The notes: a model not told the origin generated them from the sequence alone. A stretch of 64,000 nt of DNA from Thermoflavimicrobium daqui (GCF_003313465.1 NZ_KZ845671.1:62001-126000), one strand, 5' to 3'; shown: positions 9,456-19,228, numbered from the stretch's first letter. Translations and numbers: made by a program.

Positions 9456-11630
9456 TTGCCTACGATTGTCGAGGCTGAACAGCTATTACAAAAGACATAT
9501 GGATACTCTTCCTTTCGCCATGGACAACGACAAATCATCGAGAGTCTATTACAAGGAAAAGATATGCTTGGGATTATGCCAACAGGTGGAGGGAAATCCA
9601 TCTGCTATCAAATTCCAGCACTGATGTTAGAAGGAGTTACACTGGTTATTTCACCCTTAATTTCATTAATGAAAGACCAAGTTGATGCACTCAAACAGCT
9701 CGGTATTTCGGCAACGTATTTAAATAGCTCGATTAGTTGGGGTGAACTACAACAACGGATTGATGAGACCAAAAAACAGAGGTATAAAATTTTATATATT
9801 GCTCCAGAACGGCTGGAGTCTGAATCATTTTTAGAACTACTTCAAGCGATCGATATTTCCTTAGTAGCCGTGGATGAAGCACATTGTATTTCCCAGTGGG
9901 GACATGATTTTCGACCCAGTTATTTACATATTGGTCGCATGATTGAGTCACTTCCGAAGCGTCCGACTGTAGTAGCTTTGACGGCAACAGCCACACAGAT
10001 CGTACGTCATGATATTTTGGACAATCTATCCATTCCACCCGCTCATGTTCTGATCACTAGTTTTAAGCGACCTAACCTACGGTTCGTTGTATTACATGGG
10101 GTGGATAAAAGAGAATATGTTGTGGAATATTTACGTTCTCATCCTCATCATTCTGGAATTATTTATTGTGCGACCCGAAAGGAAGTGGATCAACTCTATC
10201 TTTATCTAAAGGACAAGCACTTTCCTGTTGGAAGATACCATGCGGGGATGGAGGAAAACGAGCGAGATCAGATGCAAGAGCAATTCTCCTTTGATCAACT
10301 ACCTATAATGGTTGCAACCAATGCTTTTGGTATGGGGATTGACAAATCAAATGTTCGTTTTGTCATTCATTATCACATGCCTAAAAACTTGGAGAACTAT
10401 TATCAAGAAGCAGGGCGAGCAGGGCGAGATGGCGAGGACAGTGAATGTCTGCTCCTTTATCATGCTCAAGATATTCATACACAGCGTTATCTTATCGAGC
10501 AGTCAGATTTATCAGTGGAACGGAAACAGGTTGAGCTGAGAAAGCTATTTGATATGAAAAATTATTGCTTGACACAAACCTGCTTGCAACAAACGATTGT
10601 TCGATACTTTGATGATCAAAGTGATGAAAAATGTGGAAAATGTAGCAACTGTTATAAGTATGATCCCGATGCTCAAGTTGAACTAATCGATCGAACCGTT
10701 GATGCACAAAAGGTTTTTTCATGTATCAAGCGAATGAGAGAAAAATTTGGTCTGTCCTTGGTCTCCAAGGTGCTTAAAGGCTCAAAATCACAAAAAGTCA
10801 AGCAGTTTGGCTTTGATCAATTGTCCACTTATGGGATTTTAAGTCAACATACCGAAAAAGAAATTTACCGTTTATGTCAAGAATTAGCGGCAGATGGTTA
10901 TATTCAGATTGAGCTTTCATCTAACTCTTTTCCGGTTGCCAAGCTAACAGAAAATGCACTTGCTGTATTAAAAGGGACAAAAAAAGTGATCCATCGTCAA
11001 TTAAGACCGGAAGAAAAACCAGTTAGTTCAAGTGCTCAGCTACTACGTGATGAGCTATTTGAAGCATTGCGTAAGCTAAGACAGGAATTCTCTATCCAAG
11101 AACAGATCCCACCTTATATGATTTTTCATGATAGTACACTTAAAGAGATGTGTGTGCATTTACCGATAGAGCAATCAGCGATGCTTCGAATCAAAGGAAT
11201 GGGGGTTCATAAATATGAAAAGTATGGAGAAGCTTTCTTAAAGATGGTTAAGGAGTTTGTCGATAAGTATCAGTTATCTCCAGCACAGATAGACAAACCT
11301 TCATCAGTTGCTAGTCATCTGCTTACCTACCAGATGATTCAACAAGGAAAAACATTAGAAGATATCGCCGAAGAGAGGAAGTTAAACTTAAATACCATTC
11401 AAGATCATCTTTTTCGCTGTGAAGTAGAAGGATATCCTATTCGATGGGATGACTATATTCCAAAGGAGTATGAAAAAACGATTGCCGAGGCGATTGCTAA
11501 GCTTGGTGCTCATAAATTAAGACCGCTAAAAGATGAACTACCCGAAGAAGTGAGTTATTTTATGATCAAAGCTTTCATTGCACGCGCTCAACAGCAGAAA
11601 ATGAAAGGAGAGCAAGTTGTTTCATCATAA
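9456..11630 (+). CDS. recQ: ATP-dependent DNA helicase RecQ
   Basis: RecQ unwinds DNA 3' to 5' in recombination and fork repair. I prefer TTG 9456, 6 nt after GAGAGGTGA, giving 724 aa; an in-frame GTG at 9447 lies within that site. SF2 motifs are clear: PTGGGKS (motif I, near 50), [15 protein letters not shown] (motif II with the RecQ aromatic loop, near 140), ALTATAT (III) and [10 protein letters not shown] (VI, near 325). The zinc site CGKCSNC is near 390, the RQC winged helix follows, and an HRDC domain lies at about 515-595. The last ~100 residues form the helix-turn-helix extension ([17 protein letters not shown]) found in longer Bacillus RecQ proteins. Confidence 0.95.
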   Translation: MPTIVEAEQLLQKTYGYSSFRHGQRQIIESLLQGKDMLGIMPTGGGKSICYQIPALMLEGVTLVISPLISLMKDQVDALKQLGISATYLNSSISWGELQQRIDETKKQRYKILYIAPERLESESFLELLQAIDISLVAVDEAHCISQWGHDFRPSYLHIGRMIESLPKRPTVVALTATATQIVRHDILDNLSIPPAHVLITSFKRPNLRFVVLHGVDKREYVVEYLRSHPHHSGIIYCATRKEVDQLYLYLKDKHFPVGRYHAGMEENERDQMQEQFSFDQLPIMVATNAFGMGIDKSNVRFVIHYHMPKNLENYYQEAGRAGRDGEDSECLLLYHAQDIHTQRYLIEQSDLSVERKQVELRKLFDMKNYCLTQTCLQQTIVRYFDDQSDEKCGKCSNCYKYDPDAQVELIDRTVDAQKVFSCIKRMREKFGLSLVSKVLKGSKSQKVKQFGFDQLSTYGILSQHTEKEIYRLCQELAADGYIQIELSSNSFPVAKLTENALAVLKGTKKVIHRQLRPEEKPVSSSAQLLRDELFEALRKLRQEFSIQEQIPPYMIFHDSTLKEMCVHLPIEQSAMLRIKGMGVHKYEKYGEAFLKMVKEFVDKYQLSPAQIDKPSSVASHLLTYQMIQQGKTLEDIAEERKLNLNTIQDHLFRCEVEGYPIRWDDYIPKEYEKTIAEAIAKLGAHKLRPLKDELPEEVSYFMIKAFIARAQQQKMKGEQVVSS

Positions 11631-11708
11631 AATTTTTAAGCCGAAATCATTTTTCGTCTTCGATAAAACTATGTCCAAAATAAAAGTGGAAAGAAACTAC
11701 CTTATTTG

Positions 11709-11734
11709 GCGACGGAATAGCTGTCGCTTTTTTT
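11709..11734 (+). terminator. recQ terminator
   Basis: GCGAC at 11709-11713 pairs with GTCGC at 11723-11727, followed by a run of T. The stem is short. Confidence 0.6.
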
Positions 11735-11821
11735 ATTAAATAAGAATGGTGTTTCGAAGTGGTCGTTTTTTACAATCATTAGTTATTATATTTCTCTGGT
11801 TCAAATAGTTCAGAAAAAACA

Positions 11822-11850
11822 TTGACAAAAAAAACATATCGTAATAATAT
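11822..11850 (+). promoter_or_regulatory. Sigma-A promoter of the ArsR-ClpP cluster
   Basis: TTGACA at 11822-11827 and TAATAT at 11845-11850, spacer 17. A CGTA...TACG inverted pair spans the -10 region, a possible operator for the regulator encoded just downstream. Confidence 0.7.
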
Positions 11851-11889
11851 ATTTGTACGAAAGGTAATTTTTTTATGGAGTGATTGAGG

Positions 11890-12489
11890 ATGGCAGAGAT
11901 GCAGGAAGCGTACTTGGTTCAATTGCCCGAACAAGCAACAGCTGTGCTCCATCCCTTGCGGGGAGAGATCTTAGCCCAACTAAGTGAGCCCGCGTCAGCT
12001 ACTGAAGTTGCGAGAAAGATCGGAGAGAAGCCGCAGCGAGTAAACTACCATCTAAAGATTTTAGAGAAAGTTGGACTGGTAAGACGTGTGGGAACGAGAC
12101 AAGTGAAAAACCTGGTTGAAGTGCTTTACCAAGCAGTGGCACGATCGTTTATATTGGCTGACTCCCTTGGCGTTCAACCAGAAATGTTACAACGTCTACA
12201 AGATCAACATTCTTTAGCTCATTTAATCTATACTAGCGAACAAATTAAAAAAGATGCGCTACTTTTGATGGACCAAACAGATGAAGGCGAAGTAATTTCC
12301 AGTGCTACTTTATCGACCCAAATTTATTTGGCAAGTGAAGGTGAAAGAGAAGCATTTGTACAAGAATATGTGTCCATGTTAAAGGAACTCGCCAGCAAAT
12401 ATCAGTCAAAAGAAGTCAATCATCCTTATCAAGTCGTTTTGGCGGTATACCCCGAGCCAAGAAAGGAAGAGGAAAATGAGTCAAAGTAA
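11890..12489 (+). CDS. ArsR-type winged-helix regulator
   Basis: This is a 199-aa DNA-binding protein from ATG 11890, preceded by GGAG at 11877. Residues about 10-85 form an ArsR-like winged helix (LRGEILAQLSEPASATEVA, KPQRVNYHLKILEKVGLV), then a longer C-terminal domain that could be a ligand or dimer module. No ArsR metal-binding Cys are present. Its 3' end overlaps the next small gene by 14 nt, and a ClpP gene follows, so all three are likely co-transcribed. It may regulate its own operon through the inverted pair at the promoter. What it senses is not visible. Confidence 0.75.
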   Translation: MAEMQEAYLVQLPEQATAVLHPLRGEILAQLSEPASATEVARKIGEKPQRVNYHLKILEKVGLVRRVGTRQVKNLVEVLYQAVARSFILADSLGVQPEMLQRLQDQHSLAHLIYTSEQIKKDALLLMDQTDEGEVISSATLSTQIYLASEGEREAFVQEYVSMLKELASKYQSKEVNHPYQVVLAVYPEPRKEEENESK

Positions 12490-12685
12490 ACAGGATCAGT
12501 CTAAGAATCAGAAAGTAGTTCCTTTTCCAGCGAAAAGCGAGACAACCCAAGAGCCGCTTCGTACAACTTGGACCGTTGGTGTTAAACCAAACCAACCACC
12601 GCTAAAAATTACACAAGTTTCGTCTGGATTTGGTAAGTCAAGAACAGTGATGATGTTCGATAGACCTCAAGCTTGTGCTGCTTAA
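12476..12685 (+). CDS. 69-aa protein ending in an ssrA-like Ala-Ala
   Basis: The start ATG 12476 lies inside the end of the ArsR-like gene after AGGAAGAGGAAA, implying translational coupling. The 69-aa product is polar and probably disordered at first (SQSKQDQSKNQK), with a short TWTVGVKPNQPPLKITQV core, and ends DRPQACAA. I do not recognise it. The C-terminal hydrophobic Ala-Ala resembles ClpXP degrons such as the ssrA tag, and a ClpP gene starts 28 bp downstream. That it is a substrate or adaptor of this ClpP is only an inference. Confidence 0.65.
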   Translation: MSQSKQDQSKNQKVVPFPAKSETTQEPLRTTWTVGVKPNQPPLKITQVSSGFGKSRTVMMFDRPQACAA

Positions 12686-12713
12686 ATTATAGATAACAGG
12701 GAGGACATCGCTC

Positions 12714-13289
12714 ATGAAGGGATTAGTACCAACAGTATTGGAAAGTACAGATCGTGGCGAACGTGCATATGATTTGTATTCACGCATGCTTAAAGATCGG
12801 ATTATTTTTGTCAATGGCGAGATTGAAGATCAAATGGCAAGTATGATCGTGGCTCAGCTCCTTTTTTTAGCTGCTGAAGATCCAAAGAAGGATATCTCTA
12901 TGTATATTAATTCTCCAGGAGGGTCTACCACAGCAGGAATGGCCATTTATGATACAATGCAACATATTTCACCTGATGTATCAACGATTTGTGTGGGGAT
13001 GGCAGCATCGGCAGCCTCTATTTTGCTAATGGGAGGGGCTAAAGGGAAAAGATTATCTCTTAGACATTCAGAAGTGATGATACATCAGCCTTGGGGAGGA
13101 TGTAAAGGGCAGGCTACGGATATTGAGATTCAAACAAAACGGATGTTACAAACAAAAGAGTTGCTCCAGCAATTAACGGCTAAACACACAGGGCAACCCC
13201 TTGAAAAAGTAGCCCAAGACATGGAACGCGATTTCTTTATGTCAGCAGAAGAAGCCAAAGAATATGGCTTGATTGATAGTGTATTGTAA
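12714..13289 (+). CDS. clpP: ATP-dependent Clp protease proteolytic subunit (divergent ClpP)
   Basis: A 191-aa serine peptidase subunit that should form tetradecamers with ClpX or ClpC. The catalytic triad is present: Ser in GMAASAAS, His in MIHQP and Asp in ERDFFMS. The start follows AGGGAGGAC. Compared with the canonical Bacillus ClpP, the stretch after the Ser ([20 protein letters not shown] instead of the MGAFLLAAG type), a Cys in GGCKGQ and the short C-terminus differ, so this may be a second, specialised ClpP. It sits at the end of the ArsR-small protein operon, an arrangement not typical for housekeeping clpP. Confidence 0.88.
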   Translation: MKGLVPTVLESTDRGERAYDLYSRMLKDRIIFVNGEIEDQMASMIVAQLLFLAAEDPKKDISMYINSPGGSTTAGMAIYDTMQHISPDVSTICVGMAASAASILLMGGAKGKRLSLRHSEVMIHQPWGGCKGQATDIEIQTKRMLQTKELLQQLTAKHTGQPLEKVAQDMERDFFMSAEEAKEYGLIDSVL

Positions 13290-13404
13290 GTGTTGTAAAA
13301 TCGATCAGATAAAAGGCGATGGTGCTCTAGTTCCTAATCGTTGTCATAGTAAAATAAACTTCATATTTTCTTCACAAGTTTTTGTTATATTTATCTAAGA
13401 CTAT

Positions 13405-13446
13405 AGGCGATTACCCCTGCTAAAAAAAGGGTATCCGCCTTTTTCT
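13405..13446 (+). terminator. Terminator after clpP
   Basis: AGGCG..TACCC at 13405-13416 pairs with GGGTA..CGCCT, followed by TTTTTC. Confidence 0.8.
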
Positions 13447-13485
13447 TTTGAATAAAAGAAATGTGAAGGATCGGAGGCAAGGAGA

Positions 13486-14178
13486 ATGAAGCGAGTTTTA
13501 GTTGTAGATGATGAAGAAAAAATTCGAGAAGTGGTCGTTTCTTATTTAGATAATGAAGGTTATCAAGTGGTTGAAGCAGCTTCAGGGGAGGAAGCAATGG
13601 AGGTGATTGGGCGGCATCCACTTGATTTAGTGATCCTCGATTTGATGTTACCTGATTTACCAGGGGAAGAAATTTGTAAGAGAGCAAGGCAAATCTCTTC
13701 CGTACCCATCATTATGCTTACGGCGAAAGTCGATGAGAAAGATCGAGTACAAGGCCTAACGATGGGTGCTGATGATTATGTAGTTAAACCATTTAGTCCA
13801 AGGGAGTTAATGGCTCGTGTGAAGGCTGTGATTCGTCGCTCGAATGAAAGTGATCTTCTAGCAGACTATCTCTCTTTTAATGATGAAGATCTGGTGATCG
13901 ATACAGTAAGACGCCAAGTTTGGAAGCAAGGCCAAGAAGTTAACCTAACCCCGATGGAATTTCGCTTATTATCCATTTTAGCTCGTCATCCCAAGCGTGC
14001 CTTCTCACGCGAAGAGTTGATCGAAAAGGGGTTTGGCTTTGATTTTACAGGTGATATTCGAACCATTGATCAGCACATGAAAAATTTACGTGCCAAAATT
14101 GAGTCAGATCCAAAGCATCCTAAGTATATTCAAACCGTCTATGGATTTGGCTATCGCTTTCATGGAGCTGGTAAATGA
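13486..14178 (+). CDS. OmpR/PhoB-family response regulator
   Basis: A 230-aa two-component regulator. The receiver domain (1-120) has the acidic pair DDEE near residue 9, the phospho-acceptor Asp in LVILDLMLPD near 53, and Lys in VVKPFSP near 103. The DNA-binding winged helix is at about 130-228 (LTPMEFRLLSILARHPKRAF ... IRTIDQHMKNLRAKIE ... TVYGFGYRF). The start follows AAGGAGA. It overlaps the histidine kinase gene by 4 nt (ATGA), so the two form one translation-coupled pair. The stimulus cannot be read from the sequence. Confidence 0.92.
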   Translation: MKRVLVVDDEEKIREVVVSYLDNEGYQVVEAASGEEAMEVIGRHPLDLVILDLMLPDLPGEEICKRARQISSVPIIMLTAKVDEKDRVQGLTMGADDYVVKPFSPRELMARVKAVIRRSNESDLLADYLSFNDEDLVIDTVRRQVWKQGQEVNLTPMEFRLLSILARHPKRAFSREELIEKGFGFDFTGDIRTIDQHMKNLRAKIESDPKHPKYIQTVYGFGYRFHGAGK

Positions 14179-15248
14179 TGAAAGGCCTGCATTTTCGACT
14201 TTCTCTTATTTTAATTGGGATTGTAACAGGGGTGATTTTACTAGCTACCCTTGTACTTATGCTAGAGACCCATTATCATTTTTTACTATATAAAGAACAA
14301 GTTTCGGTCATGGATTCACAAATGGAAGGCTTAAATCAACATTTTGAGATGGCTTTAATTCAAGCTATTTTATGGACAGCTCTTGGCTCTGTCATTTTAG
14401 CGATTAGTGTTAGTTTTTATATGGCAAAGCGGATTACGGCTCCCTTAGTTGAAATGAGAAAAGCGACAGAAGAGATGATCCGAGGCAATTTACAAAAACG
14501 TGTCCATGTTAAAGGGAATGATGAGATTGCAGACTTAGGAAAAGCATTTAATCATCTGACCAAGCGGCTGGAGCAACAAGAGCTACTACGAAAAAACTTA
14601 ACGGCAGATGTAGCTCATGAATTACGTACTCCACTTACAACACTAAAAAGCTATATGGAAGCATTTGCAGATGGGATATGGGAACCAACCTTTGAGCGAA
14701 TCCATTCTTGTTATGAAGAAATTGAACGACTAATCCGTCTGGTCGATGATCTGCATCAGCTTACCCGTTTAGAATCTCCAGAATTTCAACTTAATCCTAT
14801 TTATGAAGATTTATCATCCATTGTAGGGAGAAGTGCCAAGGCAATCCTACCCGCCTATATACAAAAAGGTGTGCAACTCGTGGTTAAAGCGGATCATCCC
14901 ATATGGATGGAAGTCGATCCTGAAAGAATGACCCAAGTGATCATCAATCTCCTTTCTAATGCTTTAAAGTTTACCCCAGCATTCGGAACAGTCACTGTGA
15001 AAACTGAAGAGGCCAATTCCTCAATCCAATTAGTAGTGATAGATACAGGAATGGGTATTCCTAAATCCGATATCGAAAAGATATTTGAACGTTTTTATCG
15101 GGTTGAAAAGTCAAGAAATCGCCGATTAGGTGGTGCAGGTATCGGTTTAACCATTGTCAAGAAATTGGTTGAAGCCCATCAGGGTAAAATCGAGGTCGAA
15201 AGTGAAGTGAATCAGGGAACGACAATTAGGATACAATTTCCTAAATAG
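14175..15248 (+). CDS. Sensor histidine kinase
   Basis: A 357-aa membrane kinase, partner of the upstream regulator. Two transmembrane helices (about 8-30 and 60-82) enclose a short outside loop. A HAMP linker follows (ITAPLVEMRKATEEMIRGNL). The HisKA box has the phospho-His in DVAHELRTPL near 152. The HATPase part shows the N box NLLSNALKFTP, the G1 box DTGMGIP, an F box (FERFYRVEKSRNRR) and the G2 box GGAGIGLTIVKKL. The small sensor loop suggests it senses an envelope or membrane signal, though the ligand is unknown. Confidence 0.92.
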   Translation: MMKGLHFRLSLILIGIVTGVILLATLVLMLETHYHFLLYKEQVSVMDSQMEGLNQHFEMALIQAILWTALGSVILAISVSFYMAKRITAPLVEMRKATEEMIRGNLQKRVHVKGNDEIADLGKAFNHLTKRLEQQELLRKNLTADVAHELRTPLTTLKSYMEAFADGIWEPTFERIHSCYEEIERLIRLVDDLHQLTRLESPEFQLNPIYEDLSSIVGRSAKAILPAYIQKGVQLVVKADHPIWMEVDPERMTQVIINLLSNALKFTPAFGTVTVKTEEANSSIQLVVIDTGMGIPKSDIEKIFERFYRVEKSRNRRLGGAGIGLTIVKKLVEAHQGKIEVESEVNQGTTIRIQFPK

Positions 15249-15536
15249 ATACAGAGCAGTCATGCTTCTAAGTATTAAAGCGTTCTAAAACACATCTTCT
15301 AATCTAAAGAGGTATTCTCCTCATAAGCTCTTCATGATAATTGCCGACAGGAGACTCACCTTTTTCAAAGGCGTAGAGGAATGATGGCAATCAGCTAAGG
15401 CTTTTCAAGAAATGTCACGTCAAGCAATTCAGGCTACTGATATTCAAAATTAACCAATTTAATTTATAAAAAATCCCTGCTGAAAATAGCAGGGAATGAG
15501 GCTTCTCATCTCTATTATATGACAGAGGTGAAAAAC
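15249..15536. other. Non-coding stretch with an orphan hairpin
   Basis: No intact gene is visible. A hairpin TCCCTGCT..AGCAGGGA at 15470-15492 is followed by a T run only on the minus strand (ATTTTTTAT), so it would terminate leftward transcription, but no minus gene lies to its right. It is probably a relic of lost genes. Confidence 0.4.
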
Positions 15537-15712
15537 ATGAAAGATTTAGTAAATGAGTATAAAAGATCGTTATCTTCAATAAGAGATGCTAAAAAAAGTT
15601 TGGAGATAAAAGAAAATCATAATTATACTAATTTAAAAGATCTTAAGTTATGAATGAAATGGAAAGGGACTTACTTTGGAAAATAAATTGGTTGGAGATA
15701 CACTTTTTGTGA
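15537..15712 (+). pseudogene. Remnant of a phage-type positive-control/sigma-like gene
   Basis: ATG 15537 follows AGAGGTG and opens a 38-codon frame starting MKDLVNEYKRSLSSIRDAKK. It stops at 15653 and continues in the next frame as NEMERDLLWKINWLE until 15712. The two parts together resemble the N-terminus of phage positive-control, sigma-70-like proteins (MxDLxxEYxxSL... then ..xMxxDLxyxixWL). The frameshift and the missing sigma region mark it as broken. The family call is from remembered pattern only. Confidence 0.4.
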
Positions 15713-15793
15713 GATAGGAGGTTTTTGTGAAGAGTATGATGACTGGGGAATGGAGCTACCGATATTCAATGGAAACTCAATGGGAGTGTAGGT

Positions 15794-16048
15794 GTGCAAT
15801 CAATAGATGATCTTATATTAGAAAACTCAGTGATGCACTTTGAGCATAAAAAGAGGTTTGAAAATCAAATTTATAAAATGAACAGAGAAAGTTTTGATAA
15901 AAGAAGGCAGTTAGGGCTTAATGAAGTAAAGAGGGTAGATATTACTAGTGAGAATACGTTTATGGGGAATTTTATAAACGGAAGATTTGATAGAATAAGT
16001 AAATATTTTTTCGATATGAGGAGAATTACATTTAGAGAAAAAATGTGA
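15794..16048 (+). CDS. Hypothetical protein, possibly a fragment
   Basis: An 84-codon frame rich in charged and aromatic residues (KKRFENQIYKMNRESFDKRR). The GTG start has no clear ribosome binding site, and the frame stays open upstream to about 15743. I recognise no family. It lies among decayed sequence after a phage-type remnant, so it may be the tail of a lost gene. Confidence 0.3.
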   Translation: MQSIDDLILENSVMHFEHKKRFENQIYKMNRESFDKRRQLGLNEVKRVDITSENTFMGNFINGRFDRISKYFFDMRRITFREKM

Positions 16049-16140
16049 TAAGTTTAGGGATGAATTGCTGTAAATAGTCAAAAATGATGCTAACCACAGC
16101 TGTCTTTTAGTATTTATTATTGAAAAGGAATGGTAATAAG

Positions 16141-17190
16141 ATGAAATCTGAAATAGTGACAGACGCATTCGCATTGATTATTACTGTGAAACATGAATCA
16201 TTACAAGTTGGATTAAACGAACTTTTTGCTGTTGATAAAAATGGACATCTAGAAAAATGGTTAGGTGAGGGAGTTGGACTTGTTACTTTAGATCAAAGCT
16301 TTAAAAGTGTGGCTGAACAGTTTAGTGTGAAGAAGCCTATTTTTATACAGCATATTTGTCCCGTTCATTTATCTATAAAGCTTAGTAATGATAGAGATGA
16401 TCTTGAGACTATTTTGAAACATATTCAGGAAATTTCATATTTGCTGGATAAGGATAAATCGTTCTCTGTACAAACAAGGTTTGAAGGCTCCAAAGGTAAA
16501 TCCTACAAAAGATTTGAAGTTAATGAGACCGTTTCAAATGCTATTGAAGCTATGGGATTTAAATTAAATATAACTAAACCAGAACAAGTGATATCCATTG
16601 TTTTGTCAGATGAAAATGGTTACTTAGGAATATCATTAGCCAAACAGAATTTAAGTAATTGGGCTGGAGGAAAGTACAGACTTGCTAAACAAGAAGATCA
16701 GATTTCAAGGGCAGAATTTAAGTTGGTTGAAGCAATTGATGTATTTAATGTTCCTATTCCCAAAAAAGGTATGGCAATTGACTTAGGAGCAGCCCCTGGA
16801 GGTTGGACTCGAGTTTTACTTAATCATAACCTAAAAGTATATGCAGTAGATCCTGCAGAATTAGATAAATCATTAAAGAGGCATCCACGAGTCGTACATT
16901 TCAAGGAAACAGCTCAAGTTTTTGTGAAAAGGCATAGCGATTTAAAATTTGATCTAATTGTGAATGACATGAGAATGGATGTTAAGGAATCTGTATCCCT
17001 TATGGGGATAGTTCAAAGCAGTTTAAAAAACGGTGGTTTTGCAATCATGACTTTGAAGTTGCAAAAAAAACATATCCAGAAAACAGTAAATCAAGCCATT
17101 GCTCAATTAGAAAGATGGTATCAAATATTGGGTGCTAGGCAGTTATTTTATAACAGGTCGGAAGTAACTGTTTTTATGAAAAAGAAATGA
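16141..17190 (+). CDS. THUMP/FtsJ-like SAM-dependent RNA methyltransferase
   Basis: A 349-aa protein. The first ~170 residues look like an RlmM-style N-terminal part with a THUMP-type RNA-binding region (KSYKRFEVNETVSNAIEAMG). The C-terminal half is a Rossmann methyltransferase of the FtsJ/RrmJ type: AIDLGAAPGGWTRVLL (motif I) near 215, VYAVDPAEL, LIVNDMRMD (motif IV region) near 275, and MTLKLQKK with the Lys expected for ribose 2'-O-methylation. The expected target is 23S rRNA, but the exact site cannot be given. I chose ATG 16141 over the earlier TTG 16120. It stands among decayed genes and has its own start signal AAGGAATGG. Confidence 0.8.
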   Translation: MKSEIVTDAFALIITVKHESLQVGLNELFAVDKNGHLEKWLGEGVGLVTLDQSFKSVAEQFSVKKPIFIQHICPVHLSIKLSNDRDDLETILKHIQEISYLLDKDKSFSVQTRFEGSKGKSYKRFEVNETVSNAIEAMGFKLNITKPEQVISIVLSDENGYLGISLAKQNLSNWAGGKYRLAKQEDQISRAEFKLVEAIDVFNVPIPKKGMAIDLGAAPGGWTRVLLNHNLKVYAVDPAELDKSLKRHPRVVHFKETAQVFVKRHSDLKFDLIVNDMRMDVKESVSLMGIVQSSLKNGGFAIMTLKLQKKHIQKTVNQAIAQLERWYQILGARQLFYNRSEVTVFMKKK

Positions 17191-17338
17191 TAAATTATAT
17201 AGGAAATATTGGAATTTGGGAATTAGTTCAGATTTTTGAGAGATCGACTATACATATATAGCAATGTTTTCTCTTCTCAACTTACTATTAAACAATCAGC
17301 TTGTAAGTCTTTTTCTCAAATTGAAGGAGGTTATCCTT

Positions 17339-18009
17339 ATGAAGAAGGCAATATTTTTTGATGCTGGTTGTACATTGATTAATCTGTTTGAAGCTAGTAG
17401 CCTAATTTACTTCAATACCATTGTGAAAGGTTTTCTAGCTTCAATTTTTCAAAAATGGATTGGAAGAGAGGACAATTAGCAGCTGAAAAGCATCTGCAGC
17501 AATCCGTAAAAGATAGAGATTATGTATTTACCGAAAGGTTCTGGATTGAAAATTATACCGTTGGTCTACTAGCATCTGGGATGAAGCATATAAAAGCGGG
17601 TCAAATTGCTAAAGAAGTGATAACAAGAGGCAGAAAAGAAAAAAGAACACCATCTCTTGATCCTGATTGTATAGAGACTCTGACACAATTTGTAGTATCT
17701 AATTGGAACGGAACTTTAGAAGCTGTTTTAAAAGACTTTGGTATTATGCATTATTTTGATTACATTGCAGATTCCCAACTAGAGGGTTATGAAAAACCAG
17801 ATAAGGAAATTTTTCAGATTACATTAATGAATATGAATCCTGAAGAGGTAATGCATGTTGGCGATCTTTATTATACAGACATCGTAGGTGCTGAGGGTGC
17901 AGGGATTGATGCTATTCTCCTAGATCATCTTGGGGGATTGCATACAATTTTTGACTGTAAGAGAATAACTCGACTGAAAGAGATTATTGATAAAGTTGGA
18001 ATTGTTTAA
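17339..18009 (+). pseudogene. Broken HAD-superfamily hydrolase
   Basis: The start ATG 17339 follows a perfect GAAGGAGG. The first 46 codons carry HAD motif I (FFDAGCTLI) and stop at 17479. The rest of the gene continues in another frame from about 17455 to 18009 with motif II-like VVSNWNGTLEAVL, the motif III Lys in YEKPDKEIF and motif IV VGDLYYTDIVGA. Besides this frameshift, about 20 residues normally found before VVSN seem deleted. The frameshift separates the nucleophile Asp from the rest, so it is likely inactive. Confidence 0.8.
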
Positions 18010-18143
18010 TTCCAAATAGAATGAACAGTCTATATTGTTAGTTTCTATATAGGTAGTTCAGAATAGACTTGATAGTTGACTAGGAGTCATTTAGAAAATC
18101 ATGATTAATTTCTGATATCGAATAAAACTATGGGAGTGTTAAG

Positions 18144-18266
18144 ATGGATTACTATTACGGAGAAGGATGTTTGAGACACCAACTAGCGAATAGGGATACA
18201 TCACATTTTAATTGGCACTTTTTTAGTCTCTTATCATATGTATATATCAGTCCTATGCCTACATGA
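18144..18266 (+). CDS. Possible 40-aa Tyr-rich peptide
   Basis: A small frame opens at ATG 18144 about 8 nt after GGGAG and starts MDYYYGEGC. The sequence is rich in Tyr, His and Phe. It lies directly before the ferritin-like/cupin gene, whose own N-terminus is also Tyr/Pro-rich, a composition common in spore coat proteins. It could be a small coat protein or a decayed copy of the start of a coat gene. Weak evidence. Confidence 0.3.
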   Translation: MDYYYGEGCLRHQLANRDTSHFNWHFFSLLSYVYISPMPT

Positions 18267-18301
18267 TGAATAGGGTTAAACCTGTGAGGGAGTGAGCAGA
18301 T

Positions 18302-19186
18302 TTGTACTATTCGCCTAATCCATTTCCTTATTACGACCCGATGTATTACTCAAACGTTACGGTGAAAAAAAATCAAGGAAATATTCAACAAGTATTAGAA
18401 GCCATACTTGCTGGAATAAAAAGAGGAGCTACAGCTATTGATTTTTATAACCGGTTACTTAAGTCTGCACCTAAGCAAAAGCATAAAAATTATATCCTTC
18501 AAGCTTTAGAAGATGAAAAATTCCATTTAAACCTATTTACTGAACTGTATATCAAGCTTACTGGAAGACGGCCTATGTATGAAATCGATAAAGTTACATT
18601 CAACAGCTATAGAGAAGGATTACAAAAAGCATATGAAATAGCAGTGAAGGATTACGAAGAATATCGAAATAGTTATTTACTTACTCAGCGTTCACCATTT
18701 CAAGATGTATTTTGGAGAGCTTGTAATAACAAGGCAAATCATGCTAACCGATTTAGTTCATTATCATCATACCAAGAAGGTAGTATCAAATTGAAGGATT
18801 ATGGAAAAAAACCGTTTGTGGTAAATATAAATAAGGCTGCTAAGCAAAATAATACTTTCCGTACCGCAATATGGACAGGAGATCATTTGCAAGTGACCGT
18901 GATGAGTATCAATGTTGGAGATGACATTGGATTAGAAGTTCATCCTACCGTTGATCAATTCTTACGCATTGAAGAGGGGCAAGGTTTGGTTCAAATGGGA
19001 GATAGGAAAGATCAATTGGACTTTAAAGCTAAAGTTTATGATGATTATGCCATCATGGTACCTGCTGGTAAATGGCACAATTTAATCAATACAGGAGATA
19101 AACCATTAAAGCTTTACACTATTTATGCACCGCCTGAGCATCCTTTTGGTACTGTTCATAAAACGAAAGCAGACGCATTGGTCTAA
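18302..19186 (+). CDS. Ferritin-like/cupin fusion protein
   Basis: A 294-aa protein starting at TTG 18302 after GAGGGAGTGAG. The first ~20 residues are Tyr/Pro/Asn-rich. Residues about 25-155 look like an all-helical ferritin-like domain (LEDEKFH as an ExxH-type site). Residues about 175-290 form a cupin barrel (GLEVHPTVDQFLRIEEGQG, VPAGKWHNLIN). Both halves can bind metals. The Tyr-rich start suggests a spore-surface location, but that is inference; substrate and activity are unknown. A strong terminator follows. Confidence 0.7.
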   Translation: MYYSPNPFPYYDPMYYSNVTVKKNQGNIQQVLEAILAGIKRGATAIDFYNRLLKSAPKQKHKNYILQALEDEKFHLNLFTELYIKLTGRRPMYEIDKVTFNSYREGLQKAYEIAVKDYEEYRNSYLLTQRSPFQDVFWRACNNKANHANRFSSLSSYQEGSIKLKDYGKKPFVVNINKAAKQNNTFRTAIWTGDHLQVTVMSINVGDDIGLEVHPTVDQFLRIEEGQGLVQMGDRKDQLDFKAKVYDDYAIMVPAGKWHNLINTGDKPLKLYTIYAPPEHPFGTVHKTKADALV

Positions 19187-19228
19187 AAAAAGACTTGAGT
19201 ATCCGTATAGGAACTCAAGTCTTTTTTT
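19184..19228 (+). terminator. Terminator
   Basis: AGACTTGAGT at 19191-19200 pairs with ACTCAAGTCT, flanked by A and T runs. Confidence 0.9.
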
